A DNA stretch of 7,113 nucleotides, taken from positions 1 through 7,113 of the forward strand of contig JBEPWQ010000194.1 of NCBI GenBank assembly GCA_041642315.1, given 5' to 3'. The number at the start of each line of letters is the position of its first letter. Positions within the stretch are counted from its first letter, which is position 1. Under the pieces are notes generated by a model. The model was not told where the DNA came from. It did not search any database and was given only the letters and a program-made list of their open reading frames with translations. Source of the stretch: JAABSQ01 sp041642315. GTDB taxonomy: Bacteria; Desulfobacterota; Desulfobacteria; Desulfobacterales; Desulfococcaceae. The translations under genes and the position numbers were made by a program. Below are positions 1 to 4,921 of this stretch, piece by piece.

Positions 1-4
1 GCCC

Positions 5-1570
5 CTAATCGAACGATCTGCGCTTTCCAGGCGCTTTTTGCTCCGGCCCCGGCGTGAACGTTTTCTTGATTTCCCGCTTCAGCACCTCCCCCGCGGCGCT
101 CTTCGGCAGAAACTCGACGAACTTATAGATCCGGGGGCGCTTGTAATCGGCCAACTGAATTCGGCAGTGGGCGGCCAGGTCCTCCCCGGTCAGCGCCGTC
201 CCCGGCGCGACCGCCACCACCGCAGCCACCGTTTCCCCCCATTTCTCGTCCGGCACCCCGACCACCGCCACCTCGAAGACATGGGGATGAAGCCCGATCG
301 CCTCCTCCACTTCCCGGGAGTAGACGTTTTCACCACCGGTGGAAATCAGGTCTTTTTTGCGGTCCACCAGATAGATGAATCCTTCTTCGTCTTTTTTGCC
401 CAGATCCCCGGTATAAAACCATCCGTTCCGAATCGCCCCGGCAGTGGCCGGCGCGTCTTCGTAGTAGCCCCGCATAAAGTTCCCCCGGGTGACGATCTCT
501 CCGATCTCTCCGGGCGGAAGCTCTTTTTCATCCTCCCCGAAGATTTTGACGTCGCAGAGAGACAGCGGCAGGCCCACCGAAGCGGGTTTGTCCAGGGCCC
601 GGTCCGGCGGCAAAATGGTGCAGCAGGGGGAGGCCTCGGTCATGCCATAGGTATCGGCGATGCAGACCGACGGAAATTTGGAAAGCACCTGCCGCCGCAT
701 CTCCGCCGGCATGGTCATGGCGCCGTTGACCATCAGCCGAACGGAGGAGGTATCGAACCGTTCGAATTCCGGTTCTTCGATCAGCATTCGCAGCAGGATG
801 GCCGGCCCCCAGGTGATGGTGATCCGCTCTTCCTGAATGGCGGCCAGGGCGTCCCTGGGCTCGAACCGGGGATGAAGCACCAGGGTGGCCCCGGTCAGAA
901 TCGCCGGAATGCAGATGGCATTGAGAGAGAGGGGATGAAAGAGGGGCGGAATGACCTGAAAAATATCGTCCCGCCGAAAGCCGACATCCATCACCATAGA
1001 CAGTCCATTGAAAAGGCTGTTCTTGTGGCGAAGAACGGCCCCGCTGGGCCTGCCGCCAGGGCCTGCGGTAAAGAGAATGAGATGGTCATCGTAGAGCGTG
1101 ACGTCGGCCTTCGGCTCGTGATCGGCCTTGTTGTCGAAAATCGGTTCGTAATCCCGCGCATCCCGGCCGCTGTCGCCGTCGCAGATAAAGACCCGCGCCT
1201 TGGTGAGATGAATCCGGGCCTGGTTGACGGCATCGGAAAACAGGCCGGAATAGATCACACAGACCGCATCGCTGTTTTCGATCTGGTAGGCCAGTTCCCG
1301 GCCGACCAGACGGACATCGAGCGGCACTCCGACCCCGCCCGATTTGGCCACCGCGAAATGGCACTCCACGAAATGGTGGGTGTTGGCAAAAAGGTAAGCG
1401 ATCTTGTCGCCTTTTTGAAAGCCCATGGCGATCAGGGCGTTGGCCAGCCGATTGACCCGGCGGTTGAGCCGGTCATAGGTGAATCGTTCTCCGCCGACCT
1501 CGATGAGAGCGGGCTTTTCCGGATACTTTGCCGCGGTGAGGGCGAGGGCATCGCCGACGCTGTCGAGCAT
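5..1570 (-). CDS. AMP-forming acyl-CoA synthetase-like protein (ANL superfamily) with altered catalytic motifs
   Basis: 521 residues, a normal length for a class I adenylate-forming acyl-CoA ligase; such enzymes convert a carboxylic acid, ATP and CoA into acyl-CoA, AMP and PPi in the cytoplasm. The fold is clear: an N-terminal adenylation domain to about residue 400, the A5 motif YGMTEASP (308-315), the A7 motif with TGD (387-389), the hinge-region DRKKD (403-407), GGENVYSREVEEAI (412-425), then the small C-terminal domain. Two key motifs are abnormal. The P-loop, normally TSGTTGxPKG, reads TAGPGGRPSG (168-177). The A10 motif, normally GK(I/V)LKR, reads GEVLKR (494-499), so the catalytic lysine is Glu495. 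The start is supported by a perfect AAAGGAGG five bases upstream. It is last in an operon, 34 bp after the SDR gene, and ends with TAG near the window edge. The fold assignment is secure; the substrate is unknown and full ligase activity is doubtful. Confidence 0.9.
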   Translation of the reverse strand: MLDSVGDALALTAAKYPEKPALIEVGGERFTYDRLNRRVNRLANALIAMGFQKGDKIAYLFANTHHFVECHFAVAKSGGVGVPLDVRLVGRELAYQIENSDAVCVIYSGLFSDAVNQARIHLTKARVFICDGDSGRDARDYEPIFDNKADHEPKADVTLYDDHLILFTAGPGGRPSGAVLRHKNSLFNGLSMVMDVGFRRDDIFQVIPPLFHPLSLNAICIPAILTGATLVLHPRFEPRDALAAIQEERITITWGPAILLRMLIEEPEFERFDTSSVRLMVNGAMTMPAEMRRQVLSKFPSVCIADTYGMTEASPCCTILPPDRALDKPASVGLPLSLCDVKIFGEDEKELPPGEIGEIVTRGNFMRGYYEDAPATAGAIRNGWFYTGDLGKKDEEGFIYLVDRKKDLISTGGENVYSREVEEAIGLHPHVFEVAVVGVPDEKWGETVAAVVAVAPGTALTGEDLAAHCRIQLADYKRPRIYKFVEFLPKSAAGEVLKREIKKTFTPGPEQKAPGKRRSFD

Positions 1571-1575
1571 AGCTG

Positions 1576-1583
1576 CCTCCTTT
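1576..1583 (-). promoter_or_regulatory. Strong ribosome binding site of the acyl-CoA synthetase-like gene
   Basis: On the minus strand the sequence is AAAGGAGG followed by five bases (CAGCT) and ATG at 1570. This fixes the start and predicts independent, efficient translation of the distal gene. The same eight bases precede the SDR gene. Confidence 0.85.
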
Positions 1584-1591
1584 GGATAAAG

Positions 1592-1610
1592 GGCTGATTT
1601 CCCTTCAGCC
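1592..1610 (-). other. Intercistronic hairpin at the end of the SDR gene
   Basis: Perfect 6-bp inverted repeat, GGCTGA and TCAGCC, around a 7-base loop. On the minus strand the left arm contains the SDR stop codon, and the hairpin ends eight bases before the Shine-Dalgarno of the next gene. There is no T-tract, so it is not a convincing terminator. It could affect mRNA stability or coupling between the two genes, or be chance. Confidence 0.35.
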
Positions 1611-2912
1611 GATGGTAAAGAGTGTTTCGATAAGCCGGGATTTCATCACATCCCCCTCGATTCGAAGCCTGCCCGAAGTGAAGGCGGCCATGGGCGCCAG
1701 CCGCCCCGTCATCATGTCGGCAAAATCAGCATCCTTCATCTGCAGGGTGCAGGCCGGGGTTTCGTGGACCCCCGTTTCGATGGTGCAGGCCCGGTCTCGA
1801 ATCTCGCAGTACCATTCGCCGCCGGCTTCGCCGGAAATGTGAAACTGAAACACCGCATCCACCCCTTGGGCCGCGTCGGGGTTGAAGCTGTCGGCCATCC
1901 GGTCGAACACCGCGCCGATATCCAGGCCGGTTTCCGATACGGCCGGTCCTGCCGCATTCTCCTGGGTCGGCGGAGTCAGAAAAGCGCCCAGGGCGGCGTT
2001 GAGATCCTTATACGGAACGGCGCCGGAAAGTTCGTTGATTCGGTCCCAGTGGTCGTGAATGTCCTCCGGCGCGGGCGGGTCCGCCCCATCCCCCAGCCGG
2101 ACCGTCGGGCCGGTCAGGATGGCGACCCGATTGTAGCAGCCCATACCGGCATTGAAGATCTCTCCGCTATCCTGACACCGTTCCGCAGCCAGATAAAGGA
2201 CCAGGGGAGCCACGTATTCGGGCTGCATCTTTTCAAAAAGGTCGGGGGGAAGCACATCTTCGGTGAGCCGGGAGGCGGCCAGCGGCGCCACCGTATTCAC
2301 CCGGATGCCGTATTTTTCCCCTTCCAGCTTGAGCGCGTTCATCAGCCCCACCAGCCCCATTTTGGCGGCCGAGTAGTTGGCCTGGCCGAAATTGCCGTAA
2401 AGTCCCGCCGCCGAGGTGGTCATGATGATGCGCCCGTATCCTTTCTCCTTCATGACCTGAAAGGCCGGGCGGGTGACGTGATAGGCGCCGTTCAGGTGAA
2501 CATCGAGGACCGCCTTCCAGTTCTCGGGTTCCATTTTGGGGAAGCTCTTGTCTCTCAATATTCCCGCATTGTTGATGAGGATGTCCACTGTGCCGAACGC
2601 CTCCAGGGCGGTTCGGACGATGTTTTCACCGCCTTCAGGAGTGGCGACGTTGTCGCAGTTGGCCACCGCTTCCCCGCCGGCCTCACGAATTTCGGTCACC
2701 ACCCGGTCGGCCGCTGAACTCGAACCGGCGCCGGCGCCGTCCCGCGGCCCGCCGTAGTCGTTGACCACCACTTTGGCCCCGCGTTTGGCCAGCTCCAGGG
2801 CATAGACCCGACCCAGTCCGCCGCCCGCACCGGTGATGACCGCCACCCGGTCGTCGAAGCGGATGTTTTCCTTTTGAATCTCTCCGTGTTCGAATTCCAT
2901 ATTCAATGCCAT
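1605..2912 (-). CDS. Short-chain dehydrogenase fused to a C-terminal SCP2 sterol-carrier domain
   Basis: 435 residues in two domains. Residues about 18-260 are a classical SDR: cofactor loop TGAGGGLGR (27-35), NDYGG (51-55), NNAG (114-117), and the catalytic set Asn141, Ser167, Tyr180 and Lys184 (YSAAK). This part resembles the 3-hydroxyacyl-CoA dehydrogenase unit of peroxisomal multifunctional enzyme type 2, so NAD(P)-dependent oxidation of a 3-hydroxyacyl-CoA is a reasonable inference. Residues about 330-433 match the SCP2 pattern, with an early VDAVFQFHISG strand and the late segment DFADMMTGRLAPMAAFTSG before RLRIEGD; SCP2 domains bind lipids or acyl-CoAs. The hot-dog hydratase domain found between these two in eukaryotic MFE-2 is absent, leaving a linker of about 70 residues. 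All SDR catalytic residues are present. The start is ATG at 2912, seven bases after AAAGGAGG; a second ATG at codon 5 has no better site. The gene sits upstream of the acyl-CoA synthetase-like gene in the same operon. Fold is secure, substrate uncertain. Confidence 0.9.
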   Translation of the reverse strand: MALNMEFEHGEIQKENIRFDDRVAVITGAGGGLGRVYALELAKRGAKVVVNDYGGPRDGAGAGSSSAADRVVTEIREAGGEAVANCDNVATPEGGENIVRTALEAFGTVDILINNAGILRDKSFPKMEPENWKAVLDVHLNGAYHVTRPAFQVMKEKGYGRIIMTTSAAGLYGNFGQANYSAAKMGLVGLMNALKLEGEKYGIRVNTVAPLAASRLTEDVLPPDLFEKMQPEYVAPLVLYLAAERCQDSGEIFNAGMGCYNRVAILTGPTVRLGDGADPPAPEDIHDHWDRINELSGAVPYKDLNAALGAFLTPPTQENAAGPAVSETGLDIGAVFDRMADSFNPDAAQGVDAVFQFHISGEAGGEWYCEIRDRACTIETGVHETPACTLQMKDADFADMMTGRLAPMAAFTSGRLRIEGDVMKSRLIETLFTIG

Positions 2913-2919
2913 ACGGCAC

Positions 2920-2927
2920 CCTCCTTT
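2920..2927 (-). promoter_or_regulatory. Strong ribosome binding site of the SDR-SCP2 gene
   Basis: AAAGGAGG on the minus strand, seven bases before ATG 2912. It lies inside the 3' end of the preceding broken reading frame and overlaps by two bases the TTGACTTCAA near-palindrome at 2926-2935. Confidence 0.85.
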
Positions 2928-2935
2928 GAAGTCAA
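2926..2935. promoter_or_regulatory. TTGA-NN-TCAA near-palindrome, copy 1
   Basis: TTGAAGTCAA on the plus strand (TTGACTTCAA on the minus), with perfect arms TTGA and TCAA. It lies just upstream of, and touches, the ribosome binding site of the SDR gene. It is one of three similar sites between here and the marR promoter. A possible operator, or a roadblock inside the operon; unproven. Confidence 0.35.
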
Positions 2936-3199
2936 TTCATGTGTAAAAGATTTTCTTCCCAGTCGGGGGTAAAGGCCGGAATCATGATAAATTTTCAATG
3001 TCTCCTTGGTCACCGCAATGCAGGTATCGCGGTCCGCCCCCATCATCCGCCCAAAGCGCTTTTCCCCGGAGGCGAAATTGATGGGCGAGTTCCAGAGCGC
3101 CAGCACCCGGGCGTGGGTCTGGGGCGTCGTTGACCGCCTTTTTCGAGGGCTATGGGCATCGATTATCCTTCTTGTTCCATCATTTGGTGGATAGGCTAC

Positions 3200-3227
3200 A
3201 CTATAAAAAGATATGAAGTCAAAACAA
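3200..3227 (-). promoter_or_regulatory. Candidate sigma-70-type promoter of the acyl-CoA operon
   Basis: Minus strand: TTGTTT (3227-3222), a 16-base spacer, then TATAGT (3205-3200), five of six matches to TATAAT. The predicted start of transcription is near 3193, giving a leader of about 33 bases before ATG 3159. An overlapping alternative is TTGACT (3222-3217) with an 18-base spacer to a weak TAGCCT (3198-3193). The region is clearly AT-richer than the flanking genes. Confidence 0.45.
3213..3222. promoter_or_regulatory. TTGA-NN-TCAA near-palindrome, copy 2 (one mismatch)
   Basis: ATGAAGTCAA on the plus strand; the minus strand reads TTGACTTCAT, sharing nine of ten bases with copy 1. It sits between the candidate -35 and -10 of the minus-strand promoter, where a bound repressor would block RNA polymerase. 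Confidence 0.4.
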
Positions 3228-3230
3228 TAA

Positions 3231-3242
3231 AAATGGTCATTT
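3231..3242. promoter_or_regulatory. 12-bp inverted repeat AAATG-GT-CATTT
   Basis: Perfect 5-bp arms around two bases, about four bases upstream of the candidate -35 of the minus-strand operon. It could be a second transcription factor site. AT-rich inverted repeats of this size also arise by chance in intergenic DNA. Confidence 0.25.
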
Positions 3243-3299
3243 CCACATTTGGACCGCAGATATCCAGGATCCGGATGGTCTTCGATGATCTTTAGTATC

Positions 3300-3309
3300 T
3301 TGACATCAA
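3300..3309. promoter_or_regulatory. TTGA-NN-TCAA near-palindrome, copy 3, over the marR -35
   Basis: TTGACATCAA on the plus strand, perfect arms. Its first six bases are also the candidate -35 hexamer (TTGACA) of the regulator gene. A site here fits autorepression, which is common in MarR-family genes. Confidence 0.4.
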
Positions 3310-3328
3310 ACTACCCCCTCCTTACCTT
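3300..3328 (+). promoter_or_regulatory. Candidate promoter of the MarR-family gene
   Basis: Consensus TTGACA (3300-3305), 17-base spacer, then weak TACCTT (3323-3328). The predicted transcription start, around 3335, practically coincides with the ATG at 3334, and no Shine-Dalgarno precedes that ATG. This suggests a leaderless or nearly leaderless mRNA. The -10 matches only three of six bases, so the call is tentative. Confidence 0.4.
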
Positions 3329-3333
3329 CATTT

Positions 3334-3768
3334 ATGGAAACCGGATCACGCATACGGCTTATTCTCTGGAAGGCCGCCAAAGCGGTGGAAAAGGTGGATC
3401 GGGCCAGCATCGCCGAGACCGGGCTGGGGTTGACGGATTTCGCCATTCTGGAAGCCTTGCTTCACAAGGGGCCCCTGACCATCAATGCCATCGGCGAAAA
3501 AGTGCTCCTGACCAGCGGGTCGATGACCGCGGCCATCAACCGGTTGAAGAAAAACGGGCTCGTCCGCCGGGTCCAGGACCCGGCGGACGGGCGCTGCTTT
3601 CACGTTCATCTGACCGACGACGGGCGAAAGGTGATCGAGCAGGCCTATGGGCTGCACCGAAGGAACCTGGAAAAAGTCGTCGAGGTGCTGAACCCGGAAG
3701 AACGAGACGAGTTGGTCCGGTTGCTGAAGAAAATCGGTGTGCATGCCGATGGAATGGATTTGCAATAA
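3334..3768 (+). CDS. MarR-family winged-helix transcriptional regulator
   Basis: 144 residues, typical for the family, which forms dimers that bind palindromic operators and release them on binding small acids, acyl-CoAs or other ligands. Visible parts: an N-terminal dimerisation helix (about 5-27), LTDFAILEALLHKGPLTINAI (33-53) with the first DNA-binding helices, the recognition helix LTSGSMTAAINRLKKNGLV (59-77), the wing RRVQDPADGRCFHVHLTDDGR (78-98) with Asp82 and Arg87 as in the usual DPxDxR pattern, and a C-terminal dimerisation helix from 100. The start is the only reasonable one: a stop lies in frame at 3301 and there is no earlier start codon. It lacks a Shine-Dalgarno. It diverges from the acyl-CoA operon, so regulation of that operon and of itself is the natural inference. 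The ligand is unknown; an acyl-CoA would fit the neighbours. Confidence 0.92.
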   Translation: METGSRIRLILWKAAKAVEKVDRASIAETGLGLTDFAILEALLHKGPLTINAIGEKVLLTSGSMTAAINRLKKNGLVRRVQDPADGRCFHVHLTDDGRKVIEQAYGLHRRNLEKVVEVLNPEERDELVRLLKKIGVHADGMDLQ

Positions 3769-3787
3769 CCGAAGGTTTTGCTCGGCA

Positions 3788-3810
3788 TTCAAACCTCTGA
3801 TTTCAAACCT
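3788..3810 (+). repeat. Direct repeat of TTCAAACCT, 14-bp period
   Basis: TTCAAACCT occurs at 3788-3796 and again at 3802-3810. The first copy contains a possible -35 (TTCAAA), followed after 16 bases by TATTTT (3810-3815), a weak promoter candidate for the zinc-ribbon gene. The repeat could be a tandem regulator site or the trace of a small duplication. Confidence 0.35.
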
Positions 3811-3825
3811 ATTTTAGATCCTCCA

Positions 3826-3852
3826 TGGACCCGCGGTTCACGGAAGTGAGGA
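3826..3852 (+). promoter_or_regulatory. Leader hairpin and ribosome binding site of the zinc-ribbon gene
   Basis: TGGACC (3826-3831) can pair with GGTTCA (3835-3840) over a 3-base loop, with one G-U pair. Eight bases later comes GAGGA (3848-3852), seven bases before ATG 3860. The ribosome site supports the start. The hairpin leaves it free and may be incidental. Confidence 0.5.
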
Positions 3853-3859
3853 ACACGCA

Positions 3860-4111
3860 ATGTCACTGATCGCCAAACTCATTACACTGAGGCGGGACCT
3901 GAAGGCCAAAAAGCCGAACCGGTGCGAACGGTGCGGCCTCTACTACAAGGAGGACCAGAAGGAGTGTCCCCACTGCAAAGGATTGCCTGATGGAGAAGTA
4001 GCACGGCTTCAGGATCGTGAGCAGAAGACTCAATTCGGCAATATCTGGCACTTGGTTCTGGTTTTTGTCGGGCTGGCGATCCTGTTCGGGATCTTATCGA
4101 TGGTGATATGA
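3860..4111 (+). CDS. Small zinc-ribbon protein with a C-terminal membrane anchor
   Basis: 83 residues, function unknown. A basic N-terminus (1-20, rich in Lys and Arg) leads into a four-cysteine knuckle pair, CERC (22-25) and CPHC (36-39), which should bind one zinc. A polar charged stretch (43-58) then leads to one hydrophobic helix, about 62-83 (IWHLVLVFVGLAILFGILSM), ending at the C-terminus. The basic N-terminal half predicts that the zinc ribbon faces the cytoplasm, giving a tail-anchored topology. No signal peptide is seen. It stands 91 bp after the MarR gene on the same strand and has its own ribosome site, so it may be co-transcribed or start separately. Similar tiny zinc-ribbon membrane proteins are usually annotated as hypothetical. 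The gene call is good; any role, such as scaffold or sensor, would be speculation. Confidence 0.8.
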   Translation: MSLIAKLITLRRDLKAKKPNRCERCGLYYKEDQKECPHCKGLPDGEVARLQDREQKTQFGNIWHLVLVFVGLAILFGILSMVI

Positions 4112-4139
4112 TCAAAGGACGGACAAGCGGATTCGACAT

Positions 4140-4173
4140 CCCTCGCCCCGGGTGAATAGGACGGGGCGAAGGG
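4140..4173. terminator. GC-rich hairpin between convergent genes, possible bidirectional terminator
   Basis: CCCTCGCCCCG (4140-4150) pairs with CGGGGCGAAGGG (4162-4173): eleven base pairs with one bulged A, around an 11-base loop. It sits 28 bases after the stop of the zinc-ribbon gene and 19 bases after the end of livF on the other strand. Neither strand has a T-tract after the stem, so it is not a textbook intrinsic terminator. Position and strength still fit ending both transcripts, or protecting 3' ends after Rho-dependent termination. Confidence 0.55.
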
Positions 4174-4192
4174 TAGGATCGCGTAAGGGGAA

Positions 4193-4921
4193 TTAATCCC
4201 CCAGATACGCCTTCTGCACCTCTTTGTTTTCCAACAGGGCCGATGCTTTATCCTCCAGCACGATCCGGCCGGTCTCCATCACGTAGCCGATATCACTGGT
4301 GGTCAGGGCCATGTTCGCATTCTGCTCCACCAGAAAGATGGTCATGCCGTTCTTGTTGATCTCTTGAATGGTTTCGAAAATCTTTTCGATAATCTTGGGG
4401 GCCAGCCCCAAAGAGGGTTCGTCCAGCAAAAGGAGCTTGGGCTGCTGCATCAGGGCCCGGCCGATGGCGAGCATCTGCTGCTCCCCGCCGCTGAGAGTGC
4501 CGCCCTTTTGCCGATAGCGGTCCTTGAGCACCGGAAAGAGGCTGAACACCCATTCCATATCCTGCTGAATTCCTTCCTTGTCTTTTCGCAGATAGGCCCC
4601 CATCTCGAGGTTTTCCATCACCGACATTCGGGGAAAGATCTGGCGGCCTTCGGGGGACTGTGCGATTCCCAGGGCGGCGATCTTCTCCGGCGGTAGCTTT
4701 TCGATCTCCTGCCCCTCGAATAAGATGCGGCCCCTTCGGGCCGGCTCGACCCCGGAGATGGTCAACAGAGTGGTGGTTTTCCCGGCGCCGTTGGCCCCGA
4801 TCAGACAGACGATGGATCCCTGGGGTACGGTGCAAGTGATCCCCTTCAGGGCATGAATGTTTTCATAATAGGTGTGGACATCCTCTATGGTCAGGATGTT
4901 GTCTCCGTAACCCTGCTTCAT
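4193..4921 (-). CDS. livF: Branched-chain amino acid-type ABC transporter ATP-binding protein, LivF family
   Basis: 242 residues, the usual LivF length. It is one of two cytoplasmic ATPases that normally power the Liv/HAAT importer. Motifs in order: Walker A GANGAGKT (42-49), the LivF-typical SPEGRQIFPRMSVMENL (89-105), signature LSGGEQQ (143-149), Walker B LLLLDEP (163-169), D-loop SLGLAP (170-175), and LVEQN (197-201). The VEQN form, rather than VEHD, and the PEGR segment distinguish LivF from LivG. All ATPase motifs look intact. The start overlaps the livM stop in an ATGA, with AAAGG inside livM eight bases upstream, so translation is coupled. It is the last gene before the hairpin at 4140-4173. 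Oddity: livG, usually between livM and livF, is missing. Substrate cannot be read from the ATPase; Liv-type systems carry branched-chain amino acids but also amides, urea or aromatic acids. Confidence 0.93.
   Translation of the reverse strand: MKQGYGDNILTIEDVHTYYENIHALKGITCTVPQGSIVCLIGANGAGKTTTLLTISGVEPARRGRILFEGQEIEKLPPEKIAALGIAQSPEGRQIFPRMSVMENLEMGAYLRKDKEGIQQDMEWVFSLFPVLKDRYRQKGGTLSGGEQQMLAIGRALMQQPKLLLLDEPSLGLAPKIIEKIFETIQEINKNGMTIFLVEQNANMALTTSDIGYVMETGRIVLEDKASALLENKEVQKAYLGD

Larger units (their letters stand above)
2903..3159 (-). pseudogene. Small leading gene of the acyl-CoA operon, apparently disrupted by two frameshifts
   Basis: An open frame with GC-rich coding-like codons covers 3106-2903 from a GTG, but that start has no ribosome site. 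Upstream, ATG at 3159 has AAGAAGGA six bases before it and reads MPIALEK before leaving the frame. Removing one A from the A5 run (3139-3143) and one C from the C4 run (3121-3124) joins MPIALEK, AVNDA and QTHARVLALWNSPINF into one 84-residue protein. It ends in TGA overlapping the SDR ATG by 10 bases. The product would be small, soluble and probably helical. I do not recognise the family. Two single-base homopolymer changes 16 bases apart could be true decay or sequencing errors. The last 15 or so codons are poorer in G/C and contain the next gene's Shine-Dalgarno, so the C-terminus is less certain. Confidence 0.5.

Noticed and set aside
38..1597. 519-codon open frame on the plus strand, antisense to the acyl-CoA synthetase-like gene
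   Set aside because: Its translation is rich in Arg, Gly, Pro and His with no recognisable domain. It is the usual shadow of a GC-rich gene on the other strand, which has clear ANL motifs and a perfect ribosome site.
1764..2717. 317-codon open frame on the plus strand, antisense to the SDR gene
   Set aside because: Low-complexity composition without a domain, fully inside a well-supported SDR-SCP2 gene; a shadow frame.
2903..3106. 67-codon frame from GTG 3106 as a complete gene
   Set aside because: No ribosome site before the GTG, and the coding-like sequence QTHAR continues upstream of it in frame. It is better read as the 3' part of a frameshifted gene starting at 3159.
3262..3276. GGATCC and ATCCGGAT palindromes in the divergent gap as operators
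   Set aside because: Short GC-balanced palindromes without a second copy nearby, away from both candidate core promoters; likely chance.
3767..3779. AACC-GAA-GGTT followed by TT after the marR stop as an intrinsic terminator
   Set aside because: A 4-bp stem and a two-base T extension are too weak to support a terminator call.
3249..3800. 183-codon plus-strand frame beginning before marR in another frame
   Set aside because: Its C-terminal two-thirds is an out-of-frame reading of marR, Arg- and Gly-rich with no domain, while the marR frame has an intact winged helix.
4187..4201. GGGGA/TCCCC hairpin overlapping the livF stop codon as a terminator
   Set aside because: Only five base pairs, no T-tract, and overlapping the coding end. 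The hairpin at 4140-4173 is much stronger.
4193..4921. Assigning the ATPase as LivG
   Set aside because: LivG normally has a VEHD switch segment and lacks the PEGR segment after the Q-loop; this protein has SPEGRQIFP and VEQN, both typical of LivF.
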